From JAOUEA01 sp963719165 (lineage in GTDB: Bacteria; Actinomycetota; UBA4738; HRBIN12), in the NCBI GenBank assembly GCA_963719165.1, contig CAVRAV010000001.1, forward strand, positions 1,116,001 through 1,180,000: a DNA stretch of 64,000 bases, read 5' to 3'. Shown here piece after piece: positions 25,433 through 33,461 of the stretch. The notes under the pieces were generated by a model. It ran no database searches. It saw nothing but the letters and a program-made list of their open reading frames with translations, and had not been told where the DNA came from. Position 1 is the first letter of the stretch; each line of letters opens with the position of its first letter. Position numbers and translations under genes: made by a program.

Positions 25433-26221
25433 CTATTCGGCCACCGGGACGGTGCGCTCTTGCACCGGCAGTTCGTGCTCCCGATGGAACTGGGCGCCCG
25501 ACAGCGAAAAGTGCGCCATGACGGTGGCGTCCCCGAACGGGAACTTCCGCAGGATCTTCACCTCGCCGCGGTCGAATTCCAGGACGTTGTAGCAGGGCTT
25601 GGTGTAGCCGCGCACGCGCAGGGACGACACGGTTCCCGCGTTCGCCACGTACATATCCTCCAAGCGCCAGACGTACGGGACATGCTTGTGTCCCGAGAGC
25701 ACCACGTGCACGCCCGCGTGGATCAACACTTCCAGCAGGTCCCCGGCGTCCATCACCGTGCTGCGTTCGCGCCCGGTGCCGGGGATCGGCAGCAGGTGAT
25801 GGTGCAGGGCGAACACCTTCAGATCGGCCGGCTCGGTGAACTGCCGCCGGATCCAGTCGTAGTGGACGCGTCCCACCTGGCCTTCGTTGAGATCGGGCTC
25901 GCTCGAATCGACGCCGACGACGCGCACGCCCTCGAACTCGATCGACCACATGCGGGGGCCGATGAGGTCCTCGAAATGGAGGTACCCGACGTTGCGAGAG
26001 TCGTGGTTCCCGGGCACCGTGAAGATCGGACCCTGGATGCGCTGCGAGTAGGCGACCCAGTTCTTGTACTCCTGGCGGTACCCGTCCGTGGTCAGGTCGC
26101 CGGTGCATACCACCGCATCCGGCGCGAGCTCGTTCAGTTCCTTGATGACGCGGTTCATCAGATTGGGAACGAAGAACGGCGAGCCGACGTGCGGGTCGGA
26201 GATGTGCGCGAGGGTCACCAC
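25433..26221 (-). CDS. Calcineurin-like metallophosphoesterase
   Basis: 262-residue dimetal phosphoesterase of the Icc/CpdA-like group. Metal-binding motifs are complete: D9-x-H11 in ISDPH, VCTGDLTTDG, PGNHDSRN near 70, HHHLLPIPG, and LSGHKHVPY near 178. The substrate cannot be told; cAMP, other cyclic nucleotides or a phospholipid are all possible, and the neighbouring cyclic-DPG genes make hydrolysis of cyclic 2,3-DPG an untested option. Two adjacent GTG codons, at 26221 and 26218, are possible starts; a TAGACT -10 element ends 9 nt before the first. Confidence 0.85.
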   Translation of the reverse strand: MVTLAHISDPHVGSPFFVPNLMNRVIKELNELAPDAVVCTGDLTTDGYRQEYKNWVAYSQRIQGPIFTVPGNHDSRNVGYLHFEDLIGPRMWSIEFEGVRVVGVDSSEPDLNEGQVGRVHYDWIRRQFTEPADLKVFALHHHLLPIPGTGRERSTVMDAGDLLEVLIHAGVHVVLSGHKHVPYVWRLEDMYVANAGTVSSLRVRGYTKPCYNVLEFDRGEVKILRKFPFGDATVMAHFSLSGAQFHREHELPVQERTVPVAE

Positions 26222-26230
26222 GTCGGTCCC

Positions 26231-26236
26231 AGTCTA
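26231..26236 (-). promoter_or_regulatory. Putative -10 element for the metallophosphoesterase gene, overlapping the SDR stop codon
   Basis: TAGACT on the minus strand; its first three bases are the TAG stop of the upstream SDR gene. It ends 9 nt before the first GTG. No ribosome site is seen in between, so a leaderless transcript is inferred. Confidence 0.5.
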
Positions 26237-27076
26237 ATCGGGCGGCGGCGCTTGCCGGAGGGGATCGACGGGGTGTTCTGCCGGCCAACGAGCGGCGTTG
26301 AAGCCCGCGCGCATGCCGCCATCGACCACGAGGACGGCACCGTTCACGAAGGACGCGCGATCCGACGCGAGGTACAGGACGGCCTCGGCGACATCGTCGG
26401 CGCGGCCCACCCTCCCCACGGGAGGCACGGGCCAGTGGTCGGGGTCGTCGTCCTCCGCGCGATCGTGATCGCCCGGGGCGCCCATGTGCCGCATGCCCGG
26501 GGCGACGTCCCCAGGAGCGATCACGTTCGAACGCACGCCGCGCCGGCCTCCCTCGACCGCGAGCACGTTCGAGAGCATGTGGACCGCCGCCTTGGATACG
26601 GAGTACGCGCCGATGGTCTCTTCCCCGAGCACGCCGGCGTCCGAACCGACGTGGATCATGCTTCCCCTCCGCCTCTGCAAGTGTGGGAAGCATCGCTGCG
26701 CGTAGCGGAGATAGCCGCGCACGTTCACTTCCATGACGCGGTCGAAATCCGCGAGCGGCGTCTCGAGCGCCGTGGCCATCACGCCCACACCGGCGTTGTT
26801 CACGAGCACGTCGAGACCGCCGAGGAGGTCTACCGCATCCTCCACGGAGTCGTCGATCTGGTCGGGATCTCCCGCGTCGGCACGCAGGAACCGCGCGAGG
26901 CCGGTCCGCTCGGCGCCCACCTGTTCGAGGCCGGCCTGCGCGCGCCGACCGAGTGCCTCGTCCCGGCCGGTCACCGCCACGGACGCACCTTCACGGACGA
27001 ACACGCTCGCGATGGCCAACCCGAGCCCGGTCGTGCCGCCGGTGATGAGGGCCGCTCGACCAACCAACTCGCCCAT
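26234..27076 (-). CDS. Short-chain dehydrogenase/reductase (SDR) family oxidoreductase
   Basis: 280-residue classical SDR. The nucleotide-binding motif TGGTTGLG is at 12-19, NNAG near 92, and the catalytic Tyr-x3-Lys is YSVSK near 157. An Asp/Glu-free residue after strand 2 (TGRDEA) suggests NADP preference, which is only an inference. C-terminal DDVAEAVLYLASDRASFVNG is normal. Substrate unknown. Good ribosome site GGGGAAGG, 5 nt before the ATG, so this gene, unlike several neighbours, is leadered. Divergent from marP, 43 bp between the starts. Confidence 0.9.
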   Translation of the reverse strand: MGELVGRAALITGGTTGLGLAIASVFVREGASVAVTGRDEALGRRAQAGLEQVGAERTGLARFLRADAGDPDQIDDSVEDAVDLLGGLDVLVNNAGVGVMATALETPLADFDRVMEVNVRGYLRYAQRCFPHLQRRRGSMIHVGSDAGVLGEETIGAYSVSKAAVHMLSNVLAVEGGRRGVRSNVIAPGDVAPGMRHMGAPGDHDRAEDDDPDHWPVPPVGRVGRADDVAEAVLYLASDRASFVNGAVLVVDGGMRAGFNAARWPAEHPVDPLRQAPPPD

Positions 27077-27119
27077 CGATACCTTCCCCGCGCTCCGTGC
27101 GTGCGACGATACCCGCTCG

Positions 27120-28295
27120 ATGACATGGCTCGACGTGATCCTGCTCGTCCTGCTCGCCGTGTCCCTGGTGGGCGGTTACCGTCGCGGCGCTGTCCTCCAG
27201 GTGATCGCGCTGGTGGGTCTCGTGGGCGGCGTGGTCGTAGGCGTGCTGCTCGCGCCCAGGGTCGCGGGATGGGGGCACGATCCCATGAGCGAGGTGGGCC
27301 TCGTCATGGCATCGGTGATCGCCTGCGGCGCGATCGGGAACCTCCTCGGGTGGCTCGCCGGCAGTCGCCTGCGCCCACGCACCGACGCGTCTCGCCTGCG
27401 GCGGGTGGATGCGGCGGGTGGAGCACTCGTGTCCGTGGTCGCCCTCCTGTTGGTGACGTGGTTCCTCGCACTCAACCTGGCCAACGGTCCCTTCCCGCAG
27501 GTAGCGCGTGGGATCCGCGACTCGGTGATCGTCCGCGAGCTGGACGCGGTCATGCCCGCCCCGCCCTCGCTGCTGGGCGAGGCACAGCGCGTGCTGGCGC
27601 TCCTGGGCTTCCCCGACGTCTTCGCCGGGCTACCGCCGGCCCCCGCGAACCCCGTGCCCCCTCCCCGCGCCGGCCCCGCCCGGATGGCGTTCCGCGCGGC
27701 CCGGGCGAGCACCTTCGAGGTCCTCGCCGACGGATGCGACGCGGGCTATCTCAACCAGGGAAGCGGCTTCATCGTGCGGCCCGGATACCTGCTCACGAAC
27801 GCGCACGTGGTGGCCGGAACGACCCGCCAATGGGTCCATGCTCCCGACGCCGACCACCAGGCGCGCGTCGTGGCCTTCGACCCCGACGAGGACCTGGCCC
27901 TGCTCCGCGTCGCGGACCTGAACGCGCCATCGCTGCCGCTGCTGGACCATGAGGTCCCGCGCGGCACGGGGGGCGCCGTGCTCGGGTTCCCGGGCGGCGG
28001 ACCACTCCGCGGCAGCGGCGCCGCGGTCCGCCAGGCCCTTTCGCCGGTGGGGCGCGACATCTACGGTCGTGACGAGGTCACCCGCCGCCTGTACGAGATC
28101 CAGGCCCACGTGCACCACGGCAACAGCGGGGGTCCGCTCGTGCTGCCCGGCGGCGCGGTGGCCGGAGTCGTCTTCGCGAGCTCGGTGGTGGAAGACGGCG
28201 TCGGGTACGCGATCGCCTCGACGGACGTTCGGCCGTTCGTCCTGGGCGCGACCGGGACGCACGTCCCCGTGAGCACCGGATCGTGCTCGCGCTGA
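27120..28295 (+). CDS. MarP-like membrane serine protease (CvpA domain plus trypsin-like domain)
   Basis: 391 residues. Four hydrophobic helices in the first ~150 residues (start MTWLDVILLVLLAVSLVGGY) match the CvpA-like module; a trypsin-like domain follows, with histidine in TNAHVVAG (~residue 229), aspartate in FDPDEDLALLRV (~257) and serine in HHGNSGGPLVLPGG (~336). This architecture and length match M. tuberculosis MarP (Rv3671c), a periplasmic protease needed for acid and oxidative stress resistance. Function here is inferred from that family. ATG at 27120 is used because it begins the first helix. The 3' 665 bases are overlapped by the open thrB frame on the other strand. Confidence 0.9.
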   Translation: MTWLDVILLVLLAVSLVGGYRRGAVLQVIALVGLVGGVVVGVLLAPRVAGWGHDPMSEVGLVMASVIACGAIGNLLGWLAGSRLRPRTDASRLRRVDAAGGALVSVVALLLVTWFLALNLANGPFPQVARGIRDSVIVRELDAVMPAPPSLLGEAQRVLALLGFPDVFAGLPPAPANPVPPPRAGPARMAFRAARASTFEVLADGCDAGYLNQGSGFIVRPGYLLTNAHVVAGTTRQWVHAPDADHQARVVAFDPDEDLALLRVADLNAPSLPLLDHEVPRGTGGAVLGFPGGGPLRGSGAAVRQALSPVGRDIYGRDEVTRRLYEIQAHVHHGNSGGPLVLPGGAVAGVVFASSVVEDGVGYAIASTDVRPFVLGATGTHVPVSTGSCSR

Positions 28296-29186
28296 AGGGC
28301 GTCGGCTTCCCGCGCCCGTGACGCGCGCACCCTGGGCGCGCACCCCGAGCGAGACGAGCCGCCACCCATCTCCGAGCTCCGGGATCTGCGCGCCGTCGCG
28401 CTCCCACGCGAGCAGGGAGGGACCGGACCCGGAGACCGCCACCGCCACGCCGGCAGCGGCCACGGCGTCGAATACATCGCGGACCGCCGGCAGGGGGTCC
28501 AGGCGGGCGTCCTGATGGAGCCGGTCGCGCACCGCGAGCGGCAAGAGCTCCGGCCGCTTCGTGAGGGCCACGACCATCAAGGCAGCGTGCGACAGGTTGT
28601 AGACGGCATCGGCGCGGGTGATCGAGGGGGCGAGCTCGCGCCGGGCATCCGCCGTGGACGATCGCTCGTGCTCCGGGATCAACACGACGGGTCGCAGCGA
28701 GGGATGCGGGTCCAGTCGAACCACCTCGCCGTCCTGGGGCACCAGCGTGAAGCCTCCGTATACGGCCGCGGCCGCATTGTCCGGGTGTCCCTCCAGACGG
28801 CTCGCCACACGGAACGCCGCCGCCGGATCGGGGGCCGGGCGGCGACCCAGGCCCTCGGCCAGCAGGTGCGTGGCGAGCATGACGCCCGCCACGGCCGCCG
28901 CGCAGGACGACCCCAGGCCCCGCTCGATGGGGATGCGATTCACGCCGTGAAGCGCGAACACCGGCAGCTGGGCCCCAGCCTCACGCGCCACGAACGCGAT
29001 CGAGCGCGAGATCGTGTCGGTGCCGTCTGTCGGGAGCTCGTCCGCACCCTCGCCCTCCCACGTCACGCGCGGCTCCCCCCCGGTGTCGAGGATCACGTCG
29101 TTGGCCAGATCGAGAGCGAGCCCGAAACAGTCGAACCCCGGGCCCAGGTTCGCCGAGGTCGCCGGGACCGTGGCGGTCAGGCGCAC
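27630..29186 (-). CDS. thrB: Homoserine kinase, abnormal C-terminal read-through
   Basis: GHMP kinase that makes O-phosphohomoserine for threonine. GTG at 29186 gives VRLTATVPATSANLGPGFDC; the ATP loop is ERGLGSSCAAAVAG at 88-101, and VAVSGSGPSLLAWE near 249-262 is the late GHMP motif. Homology ends at about residue 290 (28317), where the family normally stops near 300, but no stop occurs in this frame until 27630, giving 518 codons with a 220-residue tail that is only the complement of marP. A lost stop or nearby indel in the assembly is the likely reason. Overlaps thrC by ten bases. Confidence 0.8.
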   Translation of the reverse strand: MRLTATVPATSANLGPGFDCFGLALDLANDVILDTGGEPRVTWEGEGADELPTDGTDTISRSIAFVAREAGAQLPVFALHGVNRIPIERGLGSSCAAAVAGVMLATHLLAEGLGRRPAPDPAAAFRVASRLEGHPDNAAAAVYGGFTLVPQDGEVVRLDPHPSLRPVVLIPEHERSSTADARRELAPSITRADAVYNLSHAALMVVALTKRPELLPLAVRDRLHQDARLDPLPAVRDVFDAVAAAGVAVAVSGSGPSLLAWERDGAQIPELGDGWRLVSLGVRAQGARVTGAGSRRPSARARSGAHGDVRPGRAQDERPNVRRGDRVPDAVFHHRAREDDSGHRAAGQHERTPAVAVVHVGLDLVQAAGDLVTTVDVAPHRRKGLADRGAAAAEWSAAREPEHGAPRAARDLMVQQRQRWRVQVRDAEQGQVLVGVEGHDARLVVGVGSMDPLAGRSGHHVRVREQVSGPHDEAASLVEIARVASVGEDLEGARPGRAERHPGGAGAGRGHGVRGGRR

Positions 29187-30289
29187 GCGAGGCCCAGCTC
29201 GGCTGCCACGGCCGCGGGATCGGCCGGAACCACGGTCGGTTGCGCCGCCCCGGCGATCGCCCACTCCGGGTCCTTCAGGCCGTGGCCCGTGAGCACGCAG
29301 ACCACGGTGGCCCCCGCCGGGAGCGACCCCTCCGCGTGGCGACGCAGCAGGCCTGCGACGCTCGCGGCGCTCGCCGGCTCTGCGAACAGCCCCTCGCGCG
29401 CCACGCGCCGGTAGGCGGCGAGGATCTCCCGGTCGGTCACCGCGAAGATCGCCCCCTCCGATTCCGTAGCGGCCACGACGGCCTTCTCCCATGAGGCGGG
29501 GTTCCCGATGCGGATCGCCGTGGCGATCGTCCGCGGGTCGGCCACGGGCTCCCCTCGTACGATCGGCGCCGCGCCCTGCGCCTGGCAGCCCATCATCTGC
29601 GGCGGTTCGTGGATCACGCCGTCCGCGAGGTATTCCGCATAGCCCATCCAGTAGCTCGCGATGTTGCCCGCGTTGCCCACGGGCACGAAGTGCAGGTCCG
29701 GGGCTCGCCCCAGCGCATCGCAGATCTCGAACGCGGCGGTCTTCTGTCCCTGGAGCCGGAACCGGTTCACCGAGTTAACGAGCGTGATGGGATAGCGCGC
29801 CGCCAGGTCCTGCGCGAGCTCAAGCGATGCGTCGAAGTTGCCTTCGACCTCGAGCATGCGCGCGCCGTGCACGAGGGTCTGTGCCATCTTGCCCATGGCG
29901 ACCTTCCCTCTGGGGACCAGCACGGCGCACGTGAGCCCCGCCCGGGCAGCGTAGGCGGCCGCGCTCGCCGAGGTGTTGCCGGTGGACGCGCACACGACCG
30001 CCTCGGCCCCTTCCTCGACGGCCTTCGAGATAGCCAATGTCATGCCTCGATCCTTGAAGGAGCCGGTGGGGTTGGCGCCGTCGTACTTCAGCCACACGTC
30101 GCAGGCCGTTTCGGCGCTGAGCGGGTCCGAGCGCACGAGCGGCGTCCCGCCTTCGAGGAGCGTCACGACGGGGGTGGAAGTGCCGACGGGGAGCCGGTCG
30201 CGATACTCCTCGATCAGGCCTCGCCACTGAGGGCGGCCGGTCCCGGAGGCGCGATCCGAGCTCAGGACCGACCGGTCGTCGGCGTTCAC
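29177..30289 (-). CDS. thrC: Threonine synthase
   Basis: PLP enzyme that converts O-phosphohomoserine to threonine, the last step of the pathway. 370 residues. The PLP lysine is K79 in NPTGSFKDRGM; the phosphate loop is PVGNAGNIASYW near 203-214, and SANTG-like CASTGNTSASAA is at 100-111. The GTG at 30289 overlaps the hom stop (GTGA). It is of the shorter, plant/Gram-positive-like group without the N-terminal extension of E. coli ThrC. Confidence 0.96.
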   Translation of the reverse strand: MNADDRSVLSSDRASGTGRPQWRGLIEEYRDRLPVGTSTPVVTLLEGGTPLVRSDPLSAETACDVWLKYDGANPTGSFKDRGMTLAISKAVEEGAEAVVCASTGNTSASAAAYAARAGLTCAVLVPRGKVAMGKMAQTLVHGARMLEVEGNFDASLELAQDLAARYPITLVNSVNRFRLQGQKTAAFEICDALGRAPDLHFVPVGNAGNIASYWMGYAEYLADGVIHEPPQMMGCQAQGAAPIVRGEPVADPRTIATAIRIGNPASWEKAVVAATESEGAIFAVTDREILAAYRRVAREGLFAEPASAASVAGLLRRHAEGSLPAGATVVCVLTGHGLKDPEWAIAGAAQPTVVPADPAAVAAELGLACA

Positions 30290-31578
30290 GGCTCCTCTCC
30301 TTCCACGCGGAGCACGCTCGTGACGGCCCGCACGGCCGAGAGTTCCCTCAGCTCCTGAACGGTCTTCTGGAATGCCCCTTCCTGCGCCCGGTGCGTGATG
30401 AACACCAGCGTGGCCTCCTCGGCGGACCCCTCCTGCCAGACGCGCTCGATGGAGACTCCGTTGCGCCCGAAATGGTCGGCGATCTCGGCCAGAACGCCTG
30501 GGCGATCCTCGACGTGAAGGTTGAGGTAGTACTGGCCCCGGGTGCCGTCCATCGGGCGGATCCGACGGTCCTGCGTGCAGGTGCAGCCCACCCCGCGGGC
30601 GCCCGACACCCGGTGACGAGCGACGGTCACCACATCGCCGACCACGGCACTCGCGGTAGGGTCGCCGCCCGCGCCTCGACCGTAGAACATCAGCTGACCG
30701 ATCTTCGGTCCCTCCACGAACACCGCGTTGAAGGCGTCCCGCACGCTCGCGAGCGGATGCGAGAGCGGGATCATGGCCGGGTGCACGCGCGCCGAGACCT
30801 CGCCGTCCTCCAACTCCGCGATGGCCAGGAGCTTCACCACGTAGCCCATGCGCGCGGCGTCGGCGATATCGAGCGCCGTGAGGTTCTCGATGCCCTCGCG
30901 GTAGACGTCGTCCGAGACCACCCGGGTGTTGAACGCGATCGAGGCGAGGATCGCACATTTCGCCGCCGCGTCGAAGCCACCCAGGTCCGCCGTGGGATCG
31001 GCCTCCGCGTAGCCGAGCGCTTGGGCCTGACGCAGGGCGTCGTCGAGAGACCATCCGTGTTCGGACATCTGCGTGAGGATGTAGTTGGTGGTGCCGTTCA
31101 CGACGCCCAGCAACCGACCGATGCGTTCGCCGGCGAGCGACTCCTTCAGGGGGCGGATCAGCGGGATCCCTCCCGCCACCGCGGCCTCGAAGTACAGGTC
31201 CTGGCCGGCGTCGTCGGCGGCCTCGAACAGCGACTGGCCGTGATCGGCGAGCAGCTGCTTGTTCGCCGTCACCACGGACTTCCCGTTCGCGAACGCCCGC
31301 AGGATCAGCGCGCGCGCGGGCTCGACCCCGCCGATCAGTTCGCACACGATGTCGATCCTCGGATCGTCCACCACGGCCGAGGGATCCGTCGTGAACACGC
31401 CGGCGTCCAGGGGAACGGCGCGCTCGCGGCGGGCGTCGCGCACGCACACGCGCGCGACCGAGATCCGGCATCCGGCACGCAGGGCGATGTCGTCGCCGTG
31501 CTCGTGCAGAACGCGGATCACGGCGGAACCGACGTTGCCGCAACCTAGGAGGCCGAGGTTGATCGTTGGATCGCTCAT
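30286..31578 (-). CDS. hom: Homoserine dehydrogenase with C-terminal ACT domain
   Basis: NAD(P)-dependent reduction of aspartate semialdehyde to homoserine. 430 residues: Rossmann motif GLLGCGNVGSAV (9-20), TANKQLLADHG near 104-114, catalytic-domain signature GVVNGTTNYILTQM (158-171) with a conserved lysine in GGFDAAAKCAI (201-210), and an ACT domain (~349-425, LNLHVEDRPGVLAEIADHFG) for feedback inhibition by threonine. ATG at 31578 overlaps the lysA stop (ATGA). Regulated with the operon and, by family knowledge, by threonine binding to ACT. Confidence 0.96.
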   Translation of the reverse strand: MSDPTINLGLLGCGNVGSAVIRVLHEHGDDIALRAGCRISVARVCVRDARRERAVPLDAGVFTTDPSAVVDDPRIDIVCELIGGVEPARALILRAFANGKSVVTANKQLLADHGQSLFEAADDAGQDLYFEAAVAGGIPLIRPLKESLAGERIGRLLGVVNGTTNYILTQMSEHGWSLDDALRQAQALGYAEADPTADLGGFDAAAKCAILASIAFNTRVVSDDVYREGIENLTALDIADAARMGYVVKLLAIAELEDGEVSARVHPAMIPLSHPLASVRDAFNAVFVEGPKIGQLMFYGRGAGGDPTASAVVGDVVTVARHRVSGARGVGCTCTQDRRIRPMDGTRGQYYLNLHVEDRPGVLAEIADHFGRNGVSIERVWQEGSAEEATLVFITHRAQEGAFQKTVQELRELSAVRAVTSVLRVEGEEP

Positions 31579-33461
31579 GGCGACGCGGCGCTTCCTTCGC
31601 TGCCCGCCCCGATCCACGCGCCCATCATCACCTCGTCCTCGTACCCGTATGACTTGCGGGAGCGGCGGGTGAGCCGACCCTCGTCCACGAACCCGAACTT
31701 GCGATACAGGGCGATGGCTCCCACGTTGTTCGGATACACCGAGAGCACGAGCTTCTCCACGCCCGACCCGCGTGCCCACGCCAGGCCCCGGGCCATCAGG
31801 GCGCTGCCGACGCCCTGGCCGCGCGCGTCGCCCGCGACCGCGATCCCGAGCGTGGCGACGTGGCGGGAGACGGGGTGCTGCTCGCGTTGCAGAGACATGT
31901 GGCCAACGACGCGGGTCCCGTCCATGGCCACGATCTGGGCCTCGTCGTCGGTCCAGGCGTGGCGAAACCTCCGTCGGTACTCGCGCGGCGGGTGCGTCAC
32001 GGTCTCGCTGCGCACGTAGCGGCCCTCGTCCACGATCGCGCGCCAGAACGTCAAGAACGCGGCGACGTCGCCGGGGCGCGCGGCGCGCACGATGACGCCG
32101 GCGGGAGGTGGCGCGTCGACCGGCACGCGCCGGTACGCGGCGGTCTCGAGCCGGTCGAGGTCGGCGGCGTCCTCCCGTCGCAGCAGGAGCGTCGCCTCCC
32201 CTTCTCGCACGCCGACCACGGCGGGGCGACCCACGCGGTTGTAGGTACTCGCCATGCCGTAGGTGTAGGCGCCCGTGGCCGCGAAGGCAACCAGGTCTCC
32301 GCGCGCGAGGTCGGCGGGCAGCAGCACGTCCTCCGCGAGCGTGTCCCCCGTTTCGCAGTGCTTTCCCACGACGCTCACGGGGACGGACCGGGATCCACTC
32401 GGCGGGCCCGCAGCCGCAACGCTGAACCGCGCGTCGTACAGCATGGGTCGCAGGTTGTCGGACATCCCCCCGTCCACGGCCACGAGCACGCGGCCGCCTA
32501 CGCGTTTCGTCGTGCCGACGCGATAGAGGGTAAGCACGGGATTCGCCACGAGGGCGCGTCCCGGTTCGACGATGAGGCCGGGCGTCGGGAGGGCCGCGGC
32601 CGCGCAACGCTCGCGCATCCGCTCGCTCACGGCCGCCATCACGTGGCCCGGATCCAAGCCGGGCTGATCCACGTAGGTGACGGAGAAGCCACCGCCAACG
32701 TCCAGGGTCCCCACCTCGACGCCGGCGTCGTCGCGGAGTCGCGTAGCCACGTCGATGAGCGCGTCCACGCATCGGAGGTAGGGTTCCACGGAGGAAACCT
32801 GCGACCCGACGTGCGCGTGCAGGCCGTCGAAGCGCACTCCCGGGAGCGAGCCGAGCGCGCGCACCGCGTCGACGGCTTCCGCGCGCGGCGTTCCGAACTT
32901 CGAACCGATGTGACCCGTGGCGATGGATGCGTGGGTGTGGGCGTCTACCTCCGGGATCACGCGAAGCAGGACCGGCTGCACCGCGTCGCGGGAGCGAGCG
33001 GCCTCGTCGATGCGGCCCAGCTCGTCCAGGCCATCCGCGATCACGAGGGAGATGCCGCTCGCCACGGCGAGCGCGAGCTCGTCGTCGGACTTGTTGTTGC
33101 CGTGCAACACGAGGCGTGAACCGGATGCGCCTGCCCGCAAACACGCCTGCACCTCGCCGCCGCTCGCGGCGAGGAGGTCGAGCCCTTCCTCCAGCGCGAT
33201 CCGGATCACGGCATGGGCCGTGAACGCCTTTACCGCGTAGAGCACGCGCGGGGCGAAGGCCCGGGCCGCGCGGCAACGCTCGCGGAGGTCCTCTTCGTCG
33301 ACCACCAGCAGCGGCGTTCCGAAGCGCTCCGCGAGGTCGGCGGCGCGAAGGCCGGCCACGACCAATCCCTGCGCTCCGAACGTCGCCGACGCGGGCCACG
33401 GGCTCCCGCTCGGTCCGGCGGCAGGGTGGGCCGAGGGGACCAGGGACGCGGCCTCAGTCAT
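31575..33461 (-). CDS. lysA: Diaminopimelate decarboxylase fused to a GNAT acetyltransferase domain
   Basis: 628 residues, ~170 more than a normal LysA. Residues ~30-440 are DAP decarboxylase: PLP lysine K78 in VLYAVKAF, HVGSQ, the phosphate-binding GTLDVGGGFSV, and the VVGKHCETGDTLAEDVLLP segment with the active-site cysteine. From residue 455 (GVIVRAARPGDVAAFLTFWR) to 620 there is a GNAT domain with the acetyl-CoA loop ARGQGVGSAL at 546-555 and VYPNNVGAIALYRKFGFVDE. Same frame throughout, no internal start needed. Overlaps argS by 8 bases. The GNAT substrate is unknown. Confidence 0.92.
   Translation of the reverse strand: MTEAASLVPSAHPAAGPSGSPWPASATFGAQGLVVAGLRAADLAERFGTPLLVVDEEDLRERCRAARAFAPRVLYAVKAFTAHAVIRIALEEGLDLLAASGGEVQACLRAGASGSRLVLHGNNKSDDELALAVASGISLVIADGLDELGRIDEAARSRDAVQPVLLRVIPEVDAHTHASIATGHIGSKFGTPRAEAVDAVRALGSLPGVRFDGLHAHVGSQVSSVEPYLRCVDALIDVATRLRDDAGVEVGTLDVGGGFSVTYVDQPGLDPGHVMAAVSERMRERCAAAALPTPGLIVEPGRALVANPVLTLYRVGTTKRVGGRVLVAVDGGMSDNLRPMLYDARFSVAAAGPPSGSRSVPVSVVGKHCETGDTLAEDVLLPADLARGDLVAFAATGAYTYGMASTYNRVGRPAVVGVREGEATLLLRREDAADLDRLETAAYRRVPVDAPPPAGVIVRAARPGDVAAFLTFWRAIVDEGRYVRSETVTHPPREYRRRFRHAWTDDEAQIVAMDGTRVVGHMSLQREQHPVSRHVATLGIAVAGDARGQGVGSALMARGLAWARGSGVEKLVLSVYPNNVGAIALYRKFGFVDEGRLTRRSRKSYGYEDEVMMGAWIGAGSEGSAASP

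Noticed and set aside
24302..27952. Very long open frame on the plus strand (over 1200 codons) across cpgS, metallophosphoesterase and SDR genes
   Set aside because: Composition is His/Arg/Gly-rich without any domain, and the opposite strand codes for well-known families. It is a high-GC shadow frame.
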